Shown: piece after piece, positions 10,534 through 19,858 of the stretch
Position numbering within the stretch: the stretch's first letter is position 1
Layout of the letters: every line of letters begins with the position of its first letter
Origin: Aquarana catesbeiana
Taxonomy: Eukaryota > Chordata > Amphibia > Anura > Ranidae
Assembly: GCF_042186555.1 (NCBI RefSeq)
Contig: NC_133333.1
Coordinates: 70,629,618 to 70,693,617 of the forward strand
Direction of reading: 5' to 3'
Length of the DNA stretch: 64,000 nt
Notes under the pieces: generated by a model
Seen by the model: only the letters and a program-made list of their open reading frames with translations
Databases searched by the model: none
Told to the model about the DNA's origin: nothing
Position numbers and translations under genes: made by a program

Positions 10534-13500
10534 ATGGGTAATCGGCTGGATACAATTCTATCCTGGAACATTAGGGGCTTGCGTGATCCTACAAAAAGGA
10601 CTGCCCTGTTCTCTTTTCTTTCACAGCAGAACCCCACCATTATGTGTCTGCAAGAGTCACATCTCACCAGAGACTCCATACAATTATTACATATGTCTAA
10701 ATATCCTGTGCAATACCACTCTGTACATACCAACTACTCCAGAGGAGTTAGTATCCTTGTGGCCAGATCTGCTGCATTTACTAAACAAGATGTGCAGGTG
10801 GACTCTGAGGGCAGATTTGTTTTTCTTATGGGGGTATGGGAATCTCAAGCCTGTGTTATTGCTAATATATATGTGCCCCCACCTTTTGCATTGACGGTAT
10901 TGCAGTGTCTGGCTAGATTTTTGGCTAGGCACCCGCATATACCAGTATATGTTTGTGGTGACTTTAACAGTGTAATGGACTCTTCTCTTGACATACATAG
11001 GAAATATTGTCCTCAGGGCCCTAGGAAATGTACTCCACTAGCTAGGTTTATAGGTGAGATGGGGTTGGTGGTCTTATGGAGGTGTAAGTTTCCCTTGCGT
11101 GCCCAGTACTCATGTCATTCCCCGACACACTCAGCACTATCTCGTATAGACTTTGCATTAGGAAATGATCTAACATATCGATATGACCCGAAAGTAACAT
11201 ATCTGGCTAGGGGATTGTCTGATCATTCCCCGGTGCAGCTTACCCTAAACTTTCATAAAACACCCCTACCTGTGCACTGGAAGCTGAACCCCTTTTGGCT
11301 GCAGCTATTTACTGATGCAGATAAAATGCAGATGCACATCAAATATTTTCTTGAAACTAATAAACCTTCAGCTGCCCCGGGGGTGGTTTGGGACACTCTC
11401 AAGGCATATGTCAGGGGTATGTGTTTAAAAGAAATTAACACCATAAAAACAAATAGCAGACAATGGGCAAAAGATGCCGCTCAGGCAGTGGAGAGGGCGG
11501 AAGAATTGTTTCTGCGATCTCCAACGCCTGATCATGAACGGCAATGGACGAACGCACAAAAATTACATAGTACTATACATTTACAACAAGCAGACAACAA
11601 GAGGTTTTTCACATCCCAAACATACTTTGAGGAAGGGGAAAAAAACGGCCACATGTTGGCTATGATAGCCAGGTCACAACAACCACCTCAAGTAATTCAC
11701 AGCATCACAACACCTTTATCACAGACTGTCACAGATACACCGTATATACTGAAGGAGTTTTCCTCCTTCTACCAAGATCTATACTCCTCAAAGGTGTCTT
11801 ATCCTGAAGAGGATCTGACACAATTTCTGGATTCTATTACTCTACCCCAGCTACAGGATACAGACAGGCAGCTTTTAAACGCTCCTATTAATATTGAGGA
11901 ACTGCATACTGCACTAGCTTCATTCCCAAACTCAAAGGCCCCAGGTAATGACGGATTACCCATAGAGCTATACAAAAAATTTGCAAGAATACTCATGCCG
12001 GAACTACTTCATACATTAACAGAAACGCTTAACACAGATTCCTTGCCGAGATCCATGTATGAAGCGGTGGTGGTAGTTATACTAAAGCCCGGAAAAGAAC
12101 CTGATAAACCGGAGTCATACAGACCTATATCATTGTTAAATACAGATCTAAAAATTCTTACAAAGGTAATTGCCATGAGACTCTCAAAAGTGGTCTCTAA
12201 ATTAGTCCATCCGGACCAGTCTGGCTTCATACCAAATAGATCTACGGCAAACAATCTCCGGCGTCTTTATCTCAATATGCAAATACCCACTGATAATCAA
12301 GGACAGAAAGCTATCCTCTCACTTGATGCCGCTAAGGCGTTCGATAGCGTTGAATGGGATTACTTGTGGAAAATATTAGAAAAATTTAATCTGGGGGATA
12401 AAATAATTTCTTGGATTAAATTATTATACAAGGCCCCTAAGGCATGTATTAGGATAAATAACACCTTGTCTTCTTCCTTTGAACTTTATAGGGGAACCAG
12501 ACAGGGATGTCCCTTTTCTCCATTGCTCTTTGCTCTAGCCATAGAACCTCTAGCGGCAGCCATAAGAGGGAACACAGACATAGTGGGATTCAGACGGGGT
12601 GAAATAGAGGACAAATTGGCATTATATGCTGATGATGCACTTTTAGTTCTGGGTGACACCTCTACCTCACTGATCAAGCTAATGGAATTAACACACACAT
12701 TTGGAACCTTTTCCGGGTTCACAATAAATTGGGACAAGTCCACACTACTACCCTTAGATCCACTAACAGGGCCCCTACCTCAGATAGCTGAACAGATCAA
12801 AATAGTTGATAAATTTAAATACCTAGGAATAATTATACACCCTAACCTAGAATATTATATAAAGCTCAATATAGACCCAATACTTAAACAATTTCAGGAA
12901 AAAACCACCAGCTTGATTAAATTGCCACTCTCCGTAGTCGGCAGATGCAATTTGATAAAGATGATATGGAATCCACAAATACTCTATGCACTCCACAATG
13001 CCCCCGTCTGGATCCCTGTCCACATATTTAAGAGATGTAACACCATCTATCGTGCATTAATATGGAGGAAACAGGTTCCAAGAATAAAACTAGAAACCTT
13101 ACAAGAGGCTAAGGACTCGGGGGGACTGGCGGTACCAAATCCGTTTCTTTACTTTATAGCAGCTCAGATGCAACATCTGACGGGCTGGCGCTGCCCTGAG
13201 CCCTCTGACCCCATCCGCAATATTGTGTGCACTCAGGTGTCGTGTGGTGAACTTGTGGAGTGTATAGAGGCTGGTGAATTGGGAGCACTGACTCCATACC
13301 CCACGCTACAGCTTATAGACAAAGTATGGAACAAAACAAAACAACATCTTCAGTACACGGGTTATACAAACTGGTCTCGTATTTGGAATAACAGAAACTA
13401 CCTGGAATTAAACAAATTGGAAAATTTCTCCAATTGGTTAGCTAGGGGAGTGAAATATATCCCACAACTATATTGTGGGTGCATATTGCGCGATTTTCAA

Positions 13501-14166
13501 TCACTCTGTACAGAATTTAACCTACCAAACACCTCATTTTTCCAATACCTGCAACTTAGGCATGCTATAACAGCACAGGCTGTAGTATCCACTTGGGAGC
13601 TATCCAATTCCCCGGTGATTACACAGCTGATCTTGTCTTCATCCCGAAAGGGACAAATTTCCTCTCTGTACGGTTCTCTTCTGGGCCACGTGTCTAAAGC
13701 GATGGCTCTGAATTGTAGAGCTGGATGGGAAGCAGACATAGAGCATATCTCAGATGAGGAATGGACTACCATATTAGATAATGTACTTAAAATATCACTG
13801 TCCTCATCTCAAAAACTTACTCAATTATTTATTATACATCGCACCTACCGCACACCTGAGAAATTGCACAGATGGCGCAGGAGAGATGATCCATTGTGTC
13901 CTCGCTGTCTTGTGGACACTGGTACACTTGTTCACATGCTGTGGAAATGCCCGAAATTGCATAGATATTGGGCGGAAGTGATTAGTACCATTAATAGTAT
14001 CTGGAATCTTAGATTCACTACAGACCCTAAACTCTGTTTGCTGGGTTGGTTGGATGAGGAACAATACACACCCCATACATATATTGCCATCCTCAGAACT
14101 TTATTCCTAGCTAGGAAACTCATCGCCAGAAAATGGCTATCTATAACGGCCCCCACACATACATAA
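10534..14166 (+). CDS. L1-B ORF2: endonuclease-reverse transcriptase, nearly intact
   Basis: A 1210-residue open frame. The endonuclease comes first: LSWNIRGL at the start, LQESHL, GDFNS at 142-146, RIDFALG, SDHSPV at 229-234. Reverse transcriptase follows: PGNDGLPIE, YRPISLLN, DAAKAFDSVEW, RQGCPFSPLLFAL, and YADD with the catalytic aspartates at 698-701. A C-terminal CX2CX8HX4C zinc knuckle (CPRC...H...C, about 1121-1138) ends the recognised domains. After the TAA at 14164-14166 the same frame stays open for 60 more codons to TAG at 14347-14349, with LINE-like sequence including FESIWEPWL. The first stop is therefore probably a premature one. This is the best-preserved coding unit of the window. 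The protein would nick DNA and copy L1 RNA there. Whether it is expressed or active cannot be judged. Confidence 0.9.
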   Translation: MGNRLDTILSWNIRGLRDPTKRTALFSFLSQQNPTIMCLQESHLTRDSIQLLHMSKYPVQYHSVHTNYSRGVSILVARSAAFTKQDVQVDSEGRFVFLMGVWESQACVIANIYVPPPFALTVLQCLARFLARHPHIPVYVCGDFNSVMDSSLDIHRKYCPQGPRKCTPLARFIGEMGLVVLWRCKFPLRAQYSCHSPTHSALSRIDFALGNDLTYRYDPKVTYLARGLSDHSPVQLTLNFHKTPLPVHWKLNPFWLQLFTDADKMQMHIKYFLETNKPSAAPGVVWDTLKAYVRGMCLKEINTIKTNSRQWAKDAAQAVERAEELFLRSPTPDHERQWTNAQKLHSTIHLQQADNKRFFTSQTYFEEGEKNGHMLAMIARSQQPPQVIHSITTPLSQTVTDTPYILKEFSSFYQDLYSSKVSYPEEDLTQFLDSITLPQLQDTDRQLLNAPINIEELHTALASFPNSKAPGNDGLPIELYKKFARILMPELLHTLTETLNTDSLPRSMYEAVVVVILKPGKEPDKPESYRPISLLNTDLKILTKVIAMRLSKVVSKLVHPDQSGFIPNRSTANNLRRLYLNMQIPTDNQGQKAILSLDAAKAFDSVEWDYLWKILEKFNLGDKIISWIKLLYKAPKACIRINNTLSSSFELYRGTRQGCPFSPLLFALAIEPLAAAIRGNTDIVGFRRGEIEDKLALYADDALLVLGDTSTSLIKLMELTHTFGTFSGFTINWDKSTLLPLDPLTGPLPQIAEQIKIVDKFKYLGIIIHPNLEYYIKLNIDPILKQFQEKTTSLIKLPLSVVGRCNLIKMIWNPQILYALHNAPVWIPVHIFKRCNTIYRALIWRKQVPRIKLETLQEAKDSGGLAVPNPFLYFIAAQMQHLTGWRCPEPSDPIRNIVCTQVSCGELVECIEAGELGALTPYPTLQLIDKVWNKTKQHLQYTGYTNWSRIWNNRNYLELNKLENFSNWLARGVKYIPQLYCGCILRDFQSLCTEFNLPNTSFFQYLQLRHAITAQAVVSTWELSNSPVITQLILSSSRKGQISSLYGSLLGHVSKAMALNCRAGWEADIEHISDEEWTTILDNVLKISLSSSQKLTQLFIIHRTYRTPEKLHRWRRRDDPLCPRCLVDTGTLVHMLWKCPKLHRYWAEVISTINSIWNLRFTTDPKLCLLGWLDEEQYTPHTYIAILRTLFLARKLIARKWLSITAPTHT

Positions 14167-14349
14167 TGGATTACATCCGTAAATGATTCTCTTATTAGAG
14201 AACAACTCACCTATAAGCATAGAGGTAGCCCACAAAAATTTGAATCTATCTGGGAACCCTGGTTAGACACCCCGGGACTGGCTCCATTGCGACTGGTTCA
14301 AAATAGAATCTTAGGCGGTAGACCGACATCAATAAATACACCAAATTAG
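14167..14349 (+). pseudogene. L1-B ORF2 C-terminal tail beyond premature stop
   Basis: In frame with the preceding ORF2 and open to TAG at 14347-14349. It contains INTPN at its end and a Trp-rich EPWLDTPG segment typical of the last residues of frog L1 ORF2. Separated from ORF2 by one TAA. Confidence 0.65.
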
Positions 14350-14987
14350 TTTGACACTGAGAAGAAAGTATGCGATAGAGCAGTGATGCAAGAGTGTTGG
14401 GACCTGCAAAGATTTAAAGGTTTATGTTGTGTTATACCCAATGGGTACTGTTTGTTATAGAGCATACTTACCGCCTCCCGCTGTTTAAGGGTTAGCGGTA
14501 ATAAACTCCACTCAGAGTCCCCCCCTTTTTTGGGACCGAAAGTGGAGAGAGATAGTATCCTATTAAGAGGACATAAAGGTTGTTTTTGTTTTCTTTTTTA
14601 AAAAAAAGGGAAATAAAGAATAAAGTAAAAAGAATGAAGAAACACTACCACAAATGCCTTATTGCACATATACATAAAAAAATGGAGAATGGGGGCGGGA
14701 CTTTGTGTGAGGCATGTTGGTGAATATGTCCACATTATAAAAACTGTGATGGTAAGATGTCTAGAGTTGATCCTGTATCAAATGATACCCACAGAATATA
14801 TTGCAAGGAAATGATACATAGTTTAATACAGAAAGATCATAAAACCACATACATGATAAAAGGAGTACATTTGGGCTACAATGAGGTATGTTGACATACG
14901 AAGTTTACAGACATGGTTTGAATAATGATAATACATGTACAGGACATGGTAAAATAGTATAACACATGGTACAATAAATAGATGTAT
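14350..14987. other. L1-B 3' region, unassigned
   Basis: Non-coding, with purine-rich stretches (14590-14640). GGGGGCGGGAC at about 14692 resembles the 5' ends of the L1 copies here, so another insertion might begin there. No target duplication was found. Confidence 0.35.
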
Positions 14988-15050
14988 GCATCGATAGATG
15001 TTAACTCTACGCGTTTCTTGGCTTGAAACCAATCGTCAGGAGTCTGATGC
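14988..15050 (-). ncRNA. Type I hammerhead ribozyme
   Basis: The minus strand matches the hammerhead core. CTGACGA (CUGANGA box) is at 15039-15033. Stem II is TTGG/CCAA with a 7-nt loop (15032-15018). GAAA is at 15017-15014. A minimal stem III (C-GC-G) is at 15013-15010, and the UA of the cleavage triplet GUA at 15009-15008. Stem I forms between GACTC (15044-15040) and GAGTT (15007-15003). It is extended outside an internal loop by GCATC (15050-15046) with GATGC (14992-14988). Every strictly conserved core base is present. Very short stem III is known from hammerheads of Penelope-like elements and other retroelements, where they process transcripts by self-cleavage. Activity here is predicted, not shown. 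Confidence 0.82.
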
Positions 15051-16092
15051 AGTGTAGCTGCATTGAAAGAATAACTGTGTGTCAGTAAAAGTATGGGGAA
15101 AATGGACGCATAGACATGCAAAATAGTTTAGATATACTCACAGACGATGCATGGGTGAATGATAACGCATACAATGTGGTGCAATGTTGGTCCGGGTACA
15201 CTGAATCTCACCCGGGGTTGAGGCAGAGAGCACGCTCCAAGGAGACCATCGGCCCCGACCGACCAGGTGGCCGGAGCACCTACAAGGGCCTCCAAGCGGG
15301 GACAGATAGCGAGGCCCAGAGAATGGGAAAAACGCTGGGAATGAAAAAAGGAGATGAGAATGTGAGTGACTTGAGTGAAAATAAGGGAGTGAATGGAGGA
15401 GTGAAAAGGGAGGAAAAGACAAGGAGAGGGGCCCAGAGTGTACATGAGTATGAGTAGTTGGAATGGCCCATCACACAAGAAGGAAATATGTGAACCGAAA
15501 TGTGAGTGTGCAAAACCAGGAAGCCACTGCAGGTGTCAGTGGAGAAGTGTAAGAGTGTATAAGGAAGTTACCTGTGGTGAGATAGCCGGGCCAGGTGACG
15601 TACCCCGAAGAGACATGGTGAGCGCACGAGGTGCCCGGCCAGTGACGGCCGTAATAAAGCCGAGGGCTAGGGGCGCGCTCACGCCAACGTCATAGGCGGA
15701 CCTGATGACGCGGCGGGGGGGCGGGCAGCCAGGAACATCGTGTGGCCACCCCCCAACCCAGCAGCGTCAAGGTCCTGGTTGGTAAATCACCAATAAGCTC
15801 CGCCTACGGCAGCCAAAGGCGCCGGAGGCGGGACGTGGGAGTAATGACGTCGAGGCCAGGGCCCGCCCCCGTCAATGGTAGGGCGGGTGGCGGGTAATGG
15901 ACTGGGCGCATCGCAACCCCGGGAAAAGACCAGATGGATCCCGGCACCAACTGCATCCAGAGAGCAGCAAGCAGACAGCGTGTATGATCAGGGAGAATAA
16001 AAAATATAAAAATGCTATGAATACAAAAGAAAAGGAAAATAAAGGGAAGGGCAAAATAAATAAAATAGGCAAGCCATATGAAGGCTGGTGGT
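15051..16092. other. GC-rich non-coding region between ribozyme and hairpin array
   Basis: Contains a CpG-rich block at about 15590-15930. ORFs on both strands overlap and lack motifs. The whole of 14690-16740 may be one unclassified repeat element; that is inference. Confidence 0.35.
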
Positions 16093-16632
16093 CTCTGCCC
16101 TGATTGGAAACAGTGATTGGCAGAGAAAGTGACATAGTAGCCACAGAATCTTGCAATGAATGAAGTCATTTAGCAAGAGAGTGTGGATGGAATAGCTGTA
16201 ATCCTGGATATTTAACTGGTATGACTAAGGGGCAAACAGAGAATAAAAAGGTAAAAAATGGGAGACAAGTTGGACAGATAAGAGGATGAATAAAAACAAA
16301 AACAGAAATAGAGAGCAGCTTTAGCCCTGAATTAAATCAGTTTATATTGTCTGACTAAAGGGAAAACAAATAAACCCAATAAGCAAAGAAAAAAGAGACA
16401 AAGGACAAAAAACGAACAACAAAGAGGGACAACTTTAGCCCTGAATTAAATCAGTGTTTGCCTGACTAAAGGGGGGACAATGACGACATAAATTTTCAGC
16501 CCTGAATTGAATCAGTATTAATTTAGCTAAAAAGAGAAATAACAAAAACAAAGAAAACAAATGGGATAAGCTAACGGTATCAATAGCTGTGTTAGTGTAA
16601 CTCTTGCACTGAAGTAAGTCAGTAGGCGAGAG
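16093..16632. repeat. Array of covarying stem-loop units
   Basis: Several diverged units share one fold: an outer stem and an inner stem around a short loop. Outer arms: 16093-16099/16119-16125 (CTCTGCC/GGCAGAG); 16149-16154/16173-16178 (TCTTGC/GCAAGA); 16319-16324/16355-16360 and 16433-16438/16466-16471 (both CTTTAG/CTAAAG); 16571-16575/16591-16595 (CTAAC/GTTAG); 16601-16607/16626-16632 (CTCTTGC/GCGAGAG, one wobble). Inner arms are mostly CTGA/TCAG, but AATGA/TCATT in the second unit. A decayed unit lies near 16196-16232 and another near 16493-16530. Arms change in step, which preserves pairing. Confidence 0.75.
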
Positions 16633-16962
16633 GGGGACCATCGATCTCTATAACATAAAAGATACCAAGGGGAAGAGGAAGACAACAAAGCAAAACAAAA
16701 ATGAAAAGATAAATAATGTAACAGTGTGAGGAATGGATAAGATAGGAAATGGGTAGGTATGGCATGAGCATCTTTTATTTCTGATATGAAGCTACAAAGC
16801 ATGTTATTATATATGAGTGACACAATGTACAGATATTTGTGGTCAGATAAATGTGCTTATTATATGTCCTTAAATACTACTGAAAAACCTTTGTATGGTT
16901 TTTTGATTTTTGTTTTTTTTTTGTTTTTGATTTTCAATAAAAATTATCTGATTTAAAAAAAA
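16633..16962 (+). other. L1-B 3' tail
   Basis: AT-rich sequence ending in TTTTCAATAAAAATTATCTG and an A-run at 16955-16962. It contains the polyadenylation hexamer AATAAA about 25 bases before the A-run, as expected for a LINE 3' end. Confidence 0.65.
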
Positions 16963-18766
16963 GAAAATAAAGATGCCAGAAACTCAGATACAAGCGTATT
17001 CATGGAGGCGAAATGAAAAACTTATAAAAACAAGGGGAGGAGATAATAAAAAAAGCAATATTTTCGTTTAAACGGAACTAGTGAGATTGCGGACGATACC
17101 CTGTGGGAGGCTCATAAAGCCTACATAGGGAGAATCCTGATTTCAATGGGAACTAGGAGAAAGAAGGAAAGAATAAAAGAGGGCAACATTGATAGAAGAA
17201 ATATACCTATTAGAGCAAAGACACAAAAAAGGGAGAGGGCAAGATCAGGAACTGTCACAAGAATTGGTAATAAAAAGAGATGAATTTAAGGAACTATTAG
17301 AAGAGGAACTAAAGTAAAACCTTCAATAACATTTCAAAGGAAAGATATCAATGGGGGAATAAAAATAGCAGATGCCTCGCAAGGATGTTAAGAAAAAAAA
17401 AAATCAATGAACTTCATTGAAAAAATACAAAATAAAAAAGGGGAAATGATCTATAATACAAAGGACATAGCGACGGTTTTCCGAGACTTTTATGTACAAC
17501 TATACTCAATAAATCAGAAAGGACAATAGGATGAGGGGAAAAAAAGAATAAAAGAAAATTAAAAAAAAAGCTAGGATCCCCCGGATAACAGAGGAAAGAG
17601 CAATATCCCTAGAAACACCAATAACGGTAGAGGAGATTAAAAGAATCAGCGCCAGGAAAAAGTCCAGGGCCAGATGGATACACAACGTTATACTTAAAAA
17701 GGTTAAAAGAAATCCTGACCCCAAAACTGTGAACATATATGAATGGATTGGAAAGAAGGTATGAGATGAGTAAAGAGGCCTTATTGGCATCAATTACTAT
17801 TATAGCAAAAGAAGGCAAAGATAGTACTAAGTGTTCAAACTATAGACCTATATCATTGTTAAACGCGGACACAAAATTGTTTGCGAAAATACTAGCAACA
17901 AGGATGAAAGGTTTAATGACGGAGTTGGTCCATCCTGATCAAGTGGGCTTTGTACCAAGGAGAGAGGAGAGGGATAATGGGGTAAGAACACTTCTGTTGT
18001 TTCAAAAAATAAAAGAAGGGAGAGTCCCCGGTCTACTCCTGTCGATGGATGCCAAAAAAGCATTCGACATGGTAGACTGGGAACTCATGATGAGCACTCT
18101 AGAGAGCATGGGGATAGGCCCAAGATGATGCAGTGGATACAAACATTATATAAAGGTCCTACAGCCATGGTGAAAGTAAATGGAACATTGTCACCCCCCC
18201 TTCAGAATGAATAATGGGACGAGACAGGGATATCCCCTGTCGCCGCTCCTGTTCGTCCTGGAACCTCTTCTGGCGACAGTGCGGGGGGATGCGGACATAG
18301 GGGGGCTTCGAAGTTCGAGAAGAGGAGCATAAATTAGCTGCATTGCATTATTCTATATATCTATATTATTCTATATATCAAATCCCTGAATTACAATGCC
18401 CAATCTTATGAAAGCATAAAAGGAATATGGAGATCTATCTAATTTTAAGATCAACCTGAGTAAATCTGAAATATTAAATATAAACTTGAAATTGAAAGAG
18501 GAACAAAGTCTACTAGAGTTTCCATTCCCTTGGACGAGGACGGAAATAAAATATCTTGGGATTAAACTAACGGCATCGCCAGAAGAAATATATCAAGCAA
18601 ACTATATCCCATTATTAGAGGAGATAAAAAATAGAAATAAAAAGGATAGCAGCACGCCCCTTATCATGGATGGGCCGGATTAACGCCCTAAAGATGATAA
18701 TACTTCCGAAGCTCATGTACAAGTTTCAGATGCTCCCCATATATACCCCCAGCGTATTTTAGAACA
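16963..18766 (+). pseudogene. L1-A ORF2, rest of endonuclease and reverse transcriptase, decayed
   Basis: Resumes L1-A after L1-B, starting with the duplicated target bases. The following region (16978-17740) is decayed. It still shows TLWEAHKAYIGR (about 17097-17135) and the RT entry motif SPGPDG in VEEIKR...KKSPGPDGYT (about 17625-17690). The longest open piece, 17739-18128, carries YRPISLLNADTK, HPDQVGFVPRR and MDAKKAFDMVDWEL. RQGYPLSPLLFVL follows in another frame (18220-18260). The YADD motif is lost around 18330-18380. The fragment stops where a TTAA element begins at 18767. Confidence 0.75.
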
Positions 18767-19060
18767 TTAAAGAGGAGTTCCCATTAAAAAAAAAAAAATT
18801 GAAAGTCAGCAGCTACAAATACTGCAGCTGCTGACTTTTAATAATCAGACACTTACCTGTCCCAGGGTCCAGCGATGCGGGTGATCGGAAGCCCCGCTCG
18901 TCTCCCCCTCCGTTCGGCGGCGCCGGCATTGCAACTGTGGGCGCCCGGCTGTGGCTTCACAGCCGGGTATCCACTGCGCATGCGCTAGCGGCGCCGCACG
19001 CAGTGATTGGCCGCGCAATCATATGGGACCTGTCACGTGTCAGGTAAGCAAGAGCGGACT
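18767..19060. mobile_element. TTAA-type element fragment with subterminal hairpin
   Basis: TTAAAGAGGAGTTCCC at 18767 resembles the start of the element at 36169 (TTAAAGCGGATTTCCAC). A strong hairpin follows: AAAGTCAGCAGCT and AGCTGCTGACTTT pair between about 18803 and 18839. GC-rich sequence follows. The opposite end was not found, so it is probably truncated. Confidence 0.5.
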
Positions 19061-19858
19061 AGGTTGCACCAGAAGACGAAGGCCACCCTCATGGAAAGGC
19101 ATTCTTTTTCCTCTTCTTACTTACCAGACTGATGGTCCCTATCTGAGCACATGGAGGTCTTGGCTATGTGGCAGAGAGTTCCTATTGGAGTGAGGATGTC
19201 AGCACTGTGCAGAAAGAAAGGAGATTCAGAGAAAGAAGACATGTGCCTGAATCACCTCTTCCCTCCGCCAGTCACCTGCAGCATAAGCAATGCAAAACAG
19301 AAGATCTTTCAGTGCAAAAACCACTTCATGCATACGTGAGCCTGGACATGCCATAGCAAAGATGGCTGCCGCACGAGGCCCTCTGCACAGTGCATGCATG
19401 GACACCATAGCTGGCCCGGAGACTAGAAACAGTCACAAAACCTGGAAAAACCACAGAAAGGAAAAAATCCCAAATTGCTCCCTCAAAGGAAAAATGACAG
19501 TCTAATGAAGTTAGTCAAGGGAGGAAAATAAAAAAAAAATAGCACATAGCTGTAGGAGAAAAGAAAATACAGCACCAACACCAGCCCCAGTATTTAGGTG
19601 TGCAGAGAAACTCATGTAGCATGGACTCCAGCAACCAAACACCAACTCAGGTGCACTACATGAAGTTCTGACGGCTCTAGTTAGAGAATATCCTCATCCC
19701 CAAAAGACCACCAAAAAGTGCTCCCCACCTTGTTGGTGTATTTGGCAACCCAAGACTGCACCTGGGAGAGGCTGAACCCAGATGGACACCGACAGTCGGC
19801 AGGTAAGAACTTATCGCAACATTCTATTTTTCTTTTCTCCAGACAATAAAAGGAATGC
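19061..19858. other. Sequence without recognised gene
   Basis: Short ORFs only. It may contain an unclassified repeat; nothing definite was seen. Confidence 0.35.

Larger units (their letters stand above)
8750..16962 (+). mobile_element. L1-B: L1/Tx1-like LINE inserted in L1-A (composite)
   Basis: Begins with GGGGGGGCGTGGC, the same type of 5' end as L1-C (47509) and the L1 at 29470, and ends with AATAAAAATTATCTG followed by an A-run at 16962. A 15-bp duplication flanks it. Order: short 5' UTR (8750-8925), ORF1 (8926-10025, one frameshift), spacer, ORF2 (10534-14166, reading on to 14349), then about 2.6 kb before the tail. That last stretch is several times longer than the 3' UTR of L1-C (about 530 bp). 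It contains a hammerhead ribozyme and a hairpin array, so it may hold another nested element. I could not find a duplication marking one. Confidence 0.8.

Noticed and set aside
15116..15695. ORFs of 77-116 codons on both strands near the GC-rich block
   Set aside because: Overlapping frames on both strands, no domain motif, composition effect.
16093..16632. CRISPR-like array
   Set aside because: Units are diverged stem-loops with irregular spacing, no identical repeats, and the context is eukaryotic.
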